A stretch of DNA of 64,000 nt from positions 1-64,000 of the forward strand of contig CAWHFM010000002.1 of the NCBI GenBank assembly GCA_963828505.1, read 5' to 3'. Made by a program: the position numbers and the translations under genes. The notes under the pieces were generated by a model. That model was given only the letters and a program-made list of their open reading frames with translations. It did no database searches and was not told where the DNA came from. Shown here piece after piece: positions 17,731-25,164 of the stretch. This DNA comes from Bog-473 sp963828505 (GTDB lineage: Bacteria; Actinomycetota; Acidimicrobiia; Acidimicrobiales; RAAP-2). Each line of letters begins with the position of its first letter. Position 1 is the first letter of the stretch.

Positions 17731-20514
17731 TCAGCCCTTCGCCGCCGCCCAGCTCGACCCGGTCGCCATGGAGATGGTGAGCGGGACGTTCAGGTCGGCC
17801 GCGCCGGTGAGCGCGGACTCGGTGAGGCGGCGCACCTCTCCCTCCTCCCCGTCGGCGATCTCGACGATCACCTCGTCGTGCACCTGGAGGACGAGCCGGC
17901 TGGTGAGGCCCTGCGTCTCGAGGTCGCGGTCGAGGCGCACCAGCGCGATCTTGAAGATGTCGGCTGCCAGCCCCTGAATGCCCGCGTTCATCGCCTGGCG
18001 CTCGGCCGCCTGGCGCAACCGGTAGTTCGACGCGTGGAGGTCCGGAAGCGGACGGATGCGCCCGAACATGGTGCGGGTGGCGCCTCTGATCTTCGCCTCT
18101 CCGACCGTCTCGTCCATGTACCGCTTCACGCGCGGGAAGGCGCCGAAGTAGCTCTCCATGATGGCCGCGGCCTCCTCGACGGCGACGGCCAGCCGCTGGC
18201 TCAGGCCGTAGGCCTCCATGCCGTAGGCCAGGCCGTAGGAGACCATCTTGGAGAACTCGCGCTGGGTGTGGGTCACTTCCTCGGGCGTCACGCCGTAGAC
18301 GGCCGCGGCCACCGTGCGGTGCACGTCCGCACCGGAGGTCATGGCCTCAATGAGGCCGGCGTCGCCCGACAGGTGGGCGATCACCCGCAGCTCGACCTGG
18401 TCGTAGTCGGCCACCAGGAACGTGGTGCCCTCGGCCGGCACGAAGGCTCGGCGGAACTGCTTGCCGATCTCGCTTCGCACGGGGATGTTGTGCAGGTTGG
18501 GGCGGTCCGACGAGATCCGGCCCGTCCTCGCCACCGTCTGGCCGAACGACGCATGGATGCGGCCGTCCGCTTGGACCTCGGCCAGGAGGCTCTCCCCGTA
18601 GGTGGACCGGAGCTTCTCCACCTCGCGGTACGAGAGGAGCGCGTCGATGATGGGATGGGTGCCACGCAGGCTCTCGAGCGTCCGCGCGTCCGTGGAGAAC
18701 CCCGTCTTCGTCTTCTTGCCCGGCGTGAGGCCCAGCTCGTCGTAGAGAACGGTGCGCAGCTGTGGCGTCGAGTTGACGTTGAACTCGTGACCCGCCAGCT
18801 CCTGGACTTCAGCCTGCAGCGTGGCGGCCGACGCCTTGAGCGAGTCGGCGATCTCCTGGAGCTCCTCGCGGTCGATGCCGATTCCGGCGACCTCCATCTT
18901 GGCCAGCACGCGGACGAGCGGGGTCTCGATGTCGTCGTGCAGCAGGACCATGTCCTCTTGCCGTAAGCGGCGCCGGAAACCGTCAGCGATTCCCACCACG
19001 TCGCACGCCTCCGCCGACGCCTCCAGCGCCAGGTCCTGCACTGCGTCGTCCGGCTCCGCGATGTCGAGCGTGAGCTGGCCCGTCTGCTCACGGAGCTGTT
19101 GCAGCTCGTACTCGCCGGTCGAGGCGTCGAGCAGGTACGCGGCCACCGCCGTGTCCATGTCGAGCCCCGTCATGTCGATGCTCAACGGGAGAAGCGAGCG
19201 CATGACCTCCTTCACGGCGTGGCCCACCACCGGTCGGGACAGAACAGAATTCAGCTTCTTCGCCACCGTGGCCGAGTGCAGCTCCTCGCCGCGGACGTAG
19301 ACGCCGTCGCCGGCGCGCTCCCCTTCGGCTGCCACCAGGGCCAGGCCGGTGAGCTCACTGCGCCCCGGGCTCCCGGTCCAGCGGGCGGCCAGTGCTTTGC
19401 GCCCGTTCCCGAGCGCGTCCAGTTCCTTCGTGACCTCACCGGCGGACGTCGGCACGGCGACCTCGCCCAACGCCAGGCTGCCAGTATCCGTATCCGTATC
19501 CGTGTCCGTGCCGTCACCCGCGGCACCGGCACCCGCCGCGCCGCCGGGACGAGCCCAGCCGGTGGCGGCCGCGGCCCCACCCGGCCGGGCGCTGCCTTCC
19601 GCCGGCTCGCCCAGGAAGCCGGCCGCCATCAGCTCCTCGAGTCGCTGCCACACCGTCTTCATCTCGTAGAGCGAGAAGACGGCCTCGGCCGTCGCCAGGT
19701 CCCATCCTCCGAGAGTCAGGTCCGCCACGTCGACGTCGAGCGGGACGTCGGTCACCAGTGGGATGACCCGGGCGTTGCTGCGCGCCAGCCGCTCGTTGTA
19801 GGACAGGTTCTCGCGCAACTTCGGTGTGAGCTCGCTCAGGTGCTCGTAAATCCCGTCGAGGTCGCCGTACGTGGTGAGCAGCTTGGCGGCAGTCTTCTCC
19901 CCCACGCCCGGGATGCCGGGCAGGTTGTCGGAGGGATCGCCGCGCAGCGAGGCGAGGAGTACGTACTGGGAGGGAGGCACGCCGCAGCGCTCGAAGATGC
20001 CGGCCTCGTCGTAGAACGAGTAGTCGGTCACGCCTCGCTTGTTGTAGAGGACCCGGATGTAGGGGTCGCTCACGAGCTGGAAGCTGTCCCGGTCCCCGGT
20101 GACGATGACCGTCTCGGATCTCCGCTCGGCCGCTTCCGTCGCCAGCGTGGCGATGATGTCGTCGGCCTCGTAGCCCGGGGCCTCTATCAGGGGGATGGCC
20201 AGGGCCGCCAGCACGTCGCGGATCATGTCGAACTGGGGCGACAGCAGGTCGGGCGTCGCCGCGCGCCCCGCCTTGTAGTCCTCGAGGATCTCGTCGCGGA
20301 ACGTGGCGCCGGGAGCGTCGAAGGCGACCACCAGCCCTGAGGGCCGGCGTTCCCGGATGAGGTACACGAGCATGGAGCTGAACCCGTGGACCGCATTGGT
20401 GACCACGCCGGTCGTGGTCTCGAGGGTGTCCGGGAGGGCGAAGAAGGCCCGGAAGGCGAGGGACATCCCGTCGAGCAGGAGCAGCGGTCCGATGCGCTCC
20501 CGGGTCGTCGTCAT
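17731..20514 (-). CDS. polA: DNA polymerase I
   Basis: 927 residues. The N-terminal 5'-3' exonuclease/flap domain (about 1–300) has LLLLDGMSLAFRAF, YEADDIIATLA and VTGDRDSFQL. A Gly/Ala/Asp-Thr linker (about 305–345) contains a short DTDTDTDT run. The middle 3'-5' exonuclease-like domain lacks the DxE metal motif, so no proofreading is expected, as in other actinobacterial PolA. The polymerase domain (about 540–927) has motif A (DYDQVELRV), the O-helix (REFSKMVSYGLAYG, with Tyr at the dideoxy-sensitivity position) and motif C (LQVHDEV). It functions in repair and Okazaki-fragment processing. It is followed by rpsA and preceded by the ANTAR regulator. Confidence 0.97.
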   Translation of the reverse strand: MTTTRERIGPLLLLDGMSLAFRAFFALPDTLETTTGVVTNAVHGFSSMLVYLIRERRPSGLVVAFDAPGATFRDEILEDYKAGRAATPDLLSPQFDMIRDVLAALAIPLIEAPGYEADDIIATLATEAAERRSETVIVTGDRDSFQLVSDPYIRVLYNKRGVTDYSFYDEAGIFERCGVPPSQYVLLASLRGDPSDNLPGIPGVGEKTAAKLLTTYGDLDGIYEHLSELTPKLRENLSYNERLARSNARVIPLVTDVPLDVDVADLTLGGWDLATAEAVFSLYEMKTVWQRLEELMAAGFLGEPAEGSARPGGAAAATGWARPGGAAGAGAAGDGTDTDTDTDTGSLALGEVAVPTSAGEVTKELDALGNGRKALAARWTGSPGRSELTGLALVAAEGERAGDGVYVRGEELHSATVAKKLNSVLSRPVVGHAVKEVMRSLLPLSIDMTGLDMDTAVAAYLLDASTGEYELQQLREQTGQLTLDIAEPDDAVQDLALEASAEACDVVGIADGFRRRLRQEDMVLLHDDIETPLVRVLAKMEVAGIGIDREELQEIADSLKASAATLQAEVQELAGHEFNVNSTPQLRTVLYDELGLTPGKKTKTGFSTDARTLESLRGTHPIIDALLSYREVEKLRSTYGESLLAEVQADGRIHASFGQTVARTGRISSDRPNLHNIPVRSEIGKQFRRAFVPAEGTTFLVADYDQVELRVIAHLSGDAGLIEAMTSGADVHRTVAAAVYGVTPEEVTHTQREFSKMVSYGLAYGMEAYGLSQRLAVAVEEAAAIMESYFGAFPRVKRYMDETVGEAKIRGATRTMFGRIRPLPDLHASNYRLRQAAERQAMNAGIQGLAADIFKIALVRLDRDLETQGLTSRLVLQVHDEVIVEIADGEEGEVRRLTESALTGAADLNVPLTISMATGSSWAAAKG

Positions 20515-20526
20515 CAGACGACGAGA

Positions 20527-21126
20527 CTACGGCGTGAGCGTGCCGTCGACGACCCTTTGTGCCACGTCGCGCATCTTGGCCCGCGTCTGCATGGCCGTGC
20601 GCTGGATGAACCCGAACGCATCGCCCTCCTCCATGTCGTCGCGGTCCATCAGGATCGACTTGGCCTCGTCGACGATGCGCCTGGTGGCGATCTTGTCCTC
20701 GGCCCCGTCGGTGGACCGTTCCGCCTCCGCTTCGATGGCCCACTCCTGACGGGCCCGGGCCAGCACGTCCGCGATGGCCGGGAGCAGCTCCCGGGGCTGG
20801 AAAGGCTTCACGAGGTAGGCGGAGACCCCGGAGTCCCGCGCCTCCTCAATGAGGTCGCGCTGGCTGAACGCGGTCAGCAGGAGCACGGCGACCTGGTGGC
20901 GGGATGTGATCTCCCGGGCGGCGCGGAGACCGTCCATACCCGGCATCTTGATGTCCAAGATGGCCAGGTCGGGCTCGTGTTCCTCGACGAGGGTCACCGC
21001 CTCGTCACCTCGCCCGGTCTCTCCGACCACCTCGTAGCCGGCCGAGACCAGGATCTCCTTGAGATCCAGTCGCACGATCGCCTCGTCTTCTGCGATGACC
21101 ACGCGGGCCAAGGTCCCGTCGGTCAC
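20527..21126 (-). CDS. Response regulator with ANTAR RNA-binding output domain (PdtaR-like)
   Basis: 199 residues from GTG 21126. The receiver domain has acidic residues at EDE (13–15), the phosphoacceptor Asp58 in LAILDIKMPG, and the KPF lysine. The C-terminal ANTAR helices (about 140–195: DKIATRRIVDEAK, FGFIQRTAMQTRAKMRDVA) bind tandem hairpins in target RNAs to cause antitermination. Order relative to polA and rpsA matches mycobacterial pdtaR (Rv1626). The cognate sensor kinase is not next to it. The start overlaps the stop of the small coiled-coil gene upstream (GTGA), indicating translational coupling. Confidence 0.93.
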   Translation of the reverse strand: MTDGTLARVVIAEDEAIVRLDLKEILVSAGYEVVGETGRGDEAVTLVEEHEPDLAILDIKMPGMDGLRAAREITSRHQVAVLLLTAFSQRDLIEEARDSGVSAYLVKPFQPRELLPAIADVLARARQEWAIEAEAERSTDGAEDKIATRRIVDEAKSILMDRDDMEEGDAFGFIQRTAMQTRAKMRDVAQRVVDGTLTP

Positions 21127-21416
21127 GGGTTCCCCGAGGGCACGTGGGCCAGCAGCTCGTCCTGGCGCTGCTCCAGGTCCTGGACCGTCTGGTGCTGCGC
21201 TTCGCGGGCCCGCTCCATGGCCTCGGCATGACGCGCCGCCTCGTTGTGCTCCTGGGTGGCGAGCGGCGTCTCGGACACCAGTGCCCGCACCCGTGCCTCG
21301 TCGAGGGACTCGCGGACGACGTCCAGCTGCTCGTCCATCACCGCGAGCTCCTCACGCGCCCGCACCAAGCGGGCGTGCGTGTCGCGGATCCTCCGTTCCA
21401 AGAGGGCTCGATGCAT
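21123..21416 (-). CDS. Small coiled-coil protein of unknown function
   Basis: 97 residues, almost entirely heptad-like helix rich in Arg, Glu, Ala and Gln (for example ELAVMDEQLDVVRESL), with no signal peptide or membrane segment. It overlaps the ANTAR response-regulator start by 4 nt, so they are coupled. It might modulate the regulator or its RNA complex, but nothing in the sequence proves this. No family recognised. Confidence 0.6.
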   Translation of the reverse strand: MHRALLERRIRDTHARLVRAREELAVMDEQLDVVRESLDEARVRALVSETPLATQEHNEAARHAEAMERAREAQHQTVQDLEQRQDELLAHVPSGNP

Positions 21417-21422
21417 GGATCG

Positions 21423-22574
21423 TCAAGTGTAGGTGGCGGGAATCCATCGACGCCGCGCCTCCAGGCGGTCGAGAATTCCCTGGTCAGGAGCGCGGCCCAC
21501 ACCAGGTTGGTCAGGCACCCGGACCCATCCGTCGACGACGGGCGGGTAGCCACACGGGTCCAACTCCAGATAGTCCGCCGGGTCGTCGAGGTCGCAGACG
21601 AGCCCGGCCGCGTCCATGCTGAGGCGGGCGGCCAGAGCGAGGTTCGAAGCACGTCCGAGGCCCGCCTCGAAGAAGCCGCCGACGAAGACGGGAACGCCGG
21701 CAGCCGCACACGCGGCGTGTGCCGCCCGCGCCGCACGCAGACCGCCGAGCCGGGCCGGCTTGAGGCAGGCGACGGCGCACGACCCGTAGCGCAGGGCGTC
21801 GCGCACGCGTTGGAGGGACGACAGGGACTCGTCCAGGCAGACGGGGAGAGCGATCCGCCGGGCCAGCTCGGCCGAAGCGGTCAGATCGGCCGGCGGCAGC
21901 GGCTGCTCCACGCAGAGCACGCCGAACTCGGCCAGGCGCCCGAGGTGTTCGGCGTCCTCGAGCCGGTAGGAGCCGTTGGCATCGACCTGGATCGCCAGGT
22001 CGGGATGGTCCTTCCGTACGACGCGCACCGGCTCGAGGTCCCACCCGGGGGCGATCTTCATCCGCAGCCGGGTGATGCCTCTCGCCACGGCGAGGTCCGC
22101 CGATCGCCGTATGGTCGACAGCTCGCGTTCGGGCGGGATACCCACGAATCCACCGGCCGCCATCGCCTCGAACCCGATCGTCACGCCAATGGAGTGCGCC
22201 AGCGATACTCCGGTCGCCTTCAGCTCCAGGTCCTCCAGGGCCATCTCGAACGTGGCCGCCAGCAGGCGGTCGGTGGGCCGATTCCCGAAGAGCTGGGCCG
22301 TCTCTGCCGCGGACGGGAGCCGGCCGTCTCGGGCGGCACTGGCCTCTCGCAGGCGAGGGACTCCGCGCTCAGTTGCCGCCTCCTCCACCGTGTCGACGGG
22401 AGGGTCGACCGAGGTGCCATCGGCCAGAGCCGCGCACTCGCCCCAGCCCGAGACGCCGTCCGCGACGACCTGCACGAAGAGCAAGGTTCGCGTCTGGTGG
22501 ATCCCGACCGCCGTCCCCACTTCCCTGCGGAACGGTACGTCCACCCTGACCAGCTCGACGCCCTCCAGTCTCAT
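21423..22574 (-). CDS. menC: o-Succinylbenzoate synthase (enolase superfamily)
   Basis: 383 residues from ATG 22574. Enolase-superfamily barrel with the catalytic lysine motif RMKI, metal ligands in QVDANGSY, a Glu in VEQPL, an Asp in CLDESL, and the second lysine in CLKPARLGG. This KxK...D-E-D...K arrangement and length fit MenC of the o-succinylbenzoate synthase/N-acylamino-acid racemase group. It dehydrates SHCHC to o-succinylbenzoate in menaquinone synthesis. menG- and menF-type genes lie 38 kb away at 60.5–62.5 kb, so the pathway is split. The divergent tRNA-Leu lies upstream. Confidence 0.88.
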   Translation of the reverse strand: MRLEGVELVRVDVPFRREVGTAVGIHQTRTLLFVQVVADGVSGWGECAALADGTSVDPPVDTVEEAATERGVPRLREASAARDGRLPSAAETAQLFGNRPTDRLLAATFEMALEDLELKATGVSLAHSIGVTIGFEAMAAGGFVGIPPERELSTIRRSADLAVARGITRLRMKIAPGWDLEPVRVVRKDHPDLAIQVDANGSYRLEDAEHLGRLAEFGVLCVEQPLPPADLTASAELARRIALPVCLDESLSSLQRVRDALRYGSCAVACLKPARLGGLRAARAAHAACAAAGVPVFVGGFFEAGLGRASNLALAARLSMDAAGLVCDLDDPADYLELDPCGYPPVVDGWVRVPDQPGVGRAPDQGILDRLEARRRWIPATYT

Positions 22575-22708
22575 GCCCCCCGCTCCGCGGCACTTCCATC
22601 AGGCTCTCTCAACGCCGACGCTCCCTACGCATGGTCCGTTCGTCCATACCCTCAAGGTAGATGCCAGAACCTCGAGGCAGATGCCAGCTTGTACGCTCGT
22701 GCGTTCCC

Positions 22709-22791
22709 GCCCGGATGGCGGAATGGCAGACGCGGCGGCCTCAAAAGCCGCTGTCCGAAAGGGCGTGCGGGTTCGAGTCCCGCTCCGGGCA
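22709..22791 (+). tRNA. tRNA-Leu (anticodon CAA)
   Basis: The acceptor arm GCCCGGA pairs with TCCGGGC, followed by discriminator A at 22791. The anticodon stem GCGGC/GCCGC encloses loop CTCAAAA, giving anticodon CAA (reads UUG). A long class II variable arm (TGTCCGAAAGGGCG region) and T-arm GCGGGTTCGAGTCCCGC are present. The 3' CCA is not encoded. Confidence 0.96.
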
Positions 22792-22834
22792 CGGTCCCTT
22801 TGTACCCTTTACGGGATGGCGGGCAAGGGTGCGT

Positions 22835-23564
22835 CTAGGACACCTCGAGGGCGCGTCGCAGCTCGTCAACTGATGACAGCAGCTCCGGGGCGGAAGAAGC
22901 TGCAGCTCGCAGAACGGCTGCGGCATTGCCCAGTCCGGCCTTCTCGACGATCCCCTTCTCGTTCAGCGCCCAAATTCTCCGCTCGGCGAGCCGTGCCTGT
23001 GCCTGTGCCTCCGTGATGATGGCCCGTCCCATGTTGGCGACTGTTTCCACGAGGTCGGATCGGCTGGCATGGACCTCGGCTGTGTGAAGCGTCAGCGAAT
23101 TCCGCTGGCGCCAAACACCGGGTGCGAGCTCGGCCAGCCGATCCGGAAACGTCGGACGGGGAAGCTGACCAAACAGGACCTCACACAGACACAGCTCACC
23201 GAGGAGGACATAGCTCGGGATACCGCCCACGTAGTCGGGCAGGTTCCAGATTTGGAATCTGCCGTGCTCGGCCTCGGCTATGGCGTGATCCACGTCACTC
23301 AGCTTGCGATAGCAAAGGTCGACGCGGATATCGTCGATGACGAGCCACGCACCGCCATTGACCACTGGTCCCCATCCTCCCGGACCGGTTATGGCGCCTC
23401 GCCATCCGAGCGCCTCTACATCGGACGCGTCAATCGTGTCTTCGTAATACAGGCCAAAGTCCCAGTCCGAGTCCGGGCGCTCGTTGCCCTGGGCGCGAGA
23501 TCCCCCAAGAGCTACTGCGAGGACCCCCGGGAATTTCAGCCAAGCGCGATGCAATCTGCCGCAT
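22835..23564 (-). CDS. Nucleotidyltransferase-domain protein (frameshifted by one base near its start)
   Basis: The main frame carries the nucleotidyltransferase motif GGSRAQGNERPDSDWDFG (Gly-Ser followed by Asp-x-Asp), a VIDDIRVDL strand with the third acidic residue, and a C-terminal helical region. The natural N-terminus lies in another frame: ATG 23564 with AAGGAGAG just upstream, reading MRQIASRLAEIPG. A run of five C at 23524–23528 (five G on the coding strand) contains one base too many; removing it joins EIPG to VLAVALGGSRAQG and gives a 729-nt frame. Family resembles small antibiotic-modifying or MNT-like transferases; the substrate is unknown. Confidence 0.7.
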
Positions 23565-24190
23565 GTCTCTCCTTGTGTCGCGCCGCGGCGATGGCCACGG
23601 CGACTCCGTGCCAACCGTGAACAGTCGAGTATCAGCTCGGAGAGTCATGTCACGGGACCATTATGCCAAGCCGTCTTCGGCTCTGTGGGAGACGGAAGTT
23701 CTTGGGCGAGGACGAAATGACCGGCGTCACAGGGTGGCACCACCCAGACGACACCACCCAGACGGCTTCACCCAGACGGCTTCACCGAACTGCGCTACCC
23801 CGATGGCGAAATGGATCCGATCGAAACCTGACGTTCTCAGGGCCGACCCTCTCGCCTTCTCGCGGCATACACGAGTCGAGGTCGTCCGGCCACGGTGCCG
23901 GTGTCGGTCCTTTCGTCGCGCGGTGGACCGCCCCAGCGCCGCTTGCATATGCCGACTCACTCAGATCCGTCGAACCGGGGGCGGGCCCCTCAGCCCGATC
24001 GACTGTCGGTCAAATCGACGGTTCCATCGTCGCCGCTGACGGTCGCGAGCAGATTCATGCCCGTACCGTCGTCGGTCAGCAGTCTTCCAAACACTCCCGA
24101 AGGCCGGCGACGAGAGAAGCAAGTGCGGGTTCGTGGGGAGGGAAACAAGGTCCACCTCTGTTGTGCGATCGACATCGCGATCGGCCGCTT
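23565..24190. other. Intergenic/accessory stretch without a convincing gene
   Basis: About 626 nt between two minus-strand genes. It contains a 14-bp tandem repeat (23741–23782), and on the minus strand a short segment (about 23990–24095) that reads like genuine protein (LLTDDGTGMNLLATVSGDD) but has no plausible start or length, possibly a gene remnant. Open frames on the plus strand here have Arg/Pro/Ser-rich shadow-like composition. Confidence 0.4.
23741..23786. repeat. Three-copy 14-bp tandem repeat
   Basis: Units CACCCAGACGACAC, CACCCAGACGGCTT, CACCCAGACGGCTT, followed by a partial CACC. It is noncoding as far as can be judged. Confidence 0.8.
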
Positions 24191-24865
24191 TCAGCCAGCG
24201 GCAAATGCTCCAACATCCGCGATCACCGGCCCACCGTCGGAATCAGGTGTCGTGCTCACAAAGGACAGTGAGGTCGAATCTGAAGTAGCCGTGAACGTGA
24301 ATGATTCCGGAAACCAACCCATGTCGGAATAGGAGGTGTGGGTGGTGTCGAACATGTACGACTCAATTGGCGTGCCATTGATATCGACATCCATTGTCTT
24401 TATGGCAGGAGGGACCAAGCCATTGCCCGCAAGATAGAAAGACACGGTGTACGAGGTCCCCGATGTCGTAGCAAGAGATTGCTCAAACGTTCCAGGTCCG
24501 AGGCCATTCAGGTCGATTGTCTGGTCCTTTCGATGTGCTCCTGGGGCGGGTTGCCAGTATTGGTGCGAATTGAAGTCGACTGATCCGGAGGTGACGAGCC
24601 AAGGGCCAGCCTGCGGGTTCGTTATTGGACAGTCCGGGTTTGGGCTCGCGCAATAGTCCTTGAAGCCACTCTGCACATGCGGGTTTTTGAATGTTCCGTC
24701 CTTGACGATCCCAGTTCTCAGCCCAAAGAAATGGGCTCCGCTGGCCGTCGCAGGCGTGCCCAGTAGTAACGTCGGAACAACGAAACCGCTCGCCGAAATC
24801 GCGAAAGCCACTATCCCGGCAAGACGAGACCGCGTCATCATGGCTCCTGCCCCCGCCCTCTTCAT
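24191..24865 (-). CDS. Secreted choice-of-anchor C / DUF642-like protein
   Basis: 224 residues with an N-terminal signal peptide (LAGIVAFAISASGFVVPTLL, cleavage near ATASG). ATG 24841 or 24838 are alternative starts. The mature part has the jelly-roll pattern of choice-of-anchor C/DUF642 proteins: VKDGTF, WLVTSGSVDF, IDLNGLGPG, SYTVSFYLAGN, an MGWFPESFTFTAT strand and a closing VIADVGAF. No C-terminal sorting signal or membrane anchor follows, so it should be released or held by other means. Probably a carbohydrate- or wall-binding exported protein. AT content is visibly higher than in neighbouring genes. Confidence 0.7.
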   Translation of the reverse strand: MKRAGAGAMMTRSRLAGIVAFAISASGFVVPTLLLGTPATASGAHFFGLRTGIVKDGTFKNPHVQSGFKDYCASPNPDCPITNPQAGPWLVTSGSVDFNSHQYWQPAPGAHRKDQTIDLNGLGPGTFEQSLATTSGTSYTVSFYLAGNGLVPPAIKTMDVDINGTPIESYMFDTTHTSYSDMGWFPESFTFTATSDSTSLSFVSTTPDSDGGPVIADVGAFAAG

Positions 24866-25164
24866 GTTGGCGTGCGAGGCCCTGAAAAGTTCGAGAACCT
24901 CAGACGAACACTCAGACTTCCCTGTCGGACACTACCTGGGTCCGTTCTCTCGGTCAACGTCGATCGGTGAGTGGGAACTTTGCCTTTGGAGCCGGGAAGT
25001 CGGCCACGCGGGAGAGGGTCCGGCGGCAGGAGACAAAGGGGACGACCGCCGCGGCACATCCGTGATGTGCCGCACGGTGACACCCAGCCCCGACGCTCGG
25101 GACACCCTGGAGGTACCGTCCAAGGTGGCCCCGCCCGAGAGTCAGCGCGAAGAGCTGGGGCAGC
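24866..25164. other. Intergenic region, upstream of the secreted protein and downstream of the SGNH gene
   Basis: About 300 nt containing the strong hairpin at 25051–25073; the remainder shows no gene. It should hold the promoter of the choice-of-anchor gene. Confidence 0.4.
25051..25073 (-). terminator. Strong hairpin, likely terminator of the SGNH-protein gene
   Basis: GCGGCACATC and GATGTGCCGC form a perfect 10-bp stem around a 3-nt loop, about 90 nt beyond the stop of the minus-strand SGNH gene. There is no clear U-run, as is usual for high-GC actinobacterial hairpin terminators. Confidence 0.55.

Noticed and set aside
16230..17780. Long plus-strand frame opposite rpsA
   Set aside because: Leu/Val/Asp-rich mirror of S1 codons; rpsA is unmistakable on the other strand.
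22709..22793. tRNA gene as a prophage or island attachment site
   Set aside because: No integrase gene and no downstream copy of the tRNA 3' end could be found by eye.
23990..24175. Minus-strand segment with protein-like text (LLTDDGTGMNLLATV)
   Set aside because: Only about 35 plausible residues, with no start or upstream homology; at most a gene remnant, so not listed as a gene.
23663..24271. 202-residue plus-strand frame in the accessory gap
   Set aside because: No ribosome-binding site or domain, and its composition is that of a shadow; it also crosses the tandem repeat and runs into the opposite-strand secreted-protein gene.
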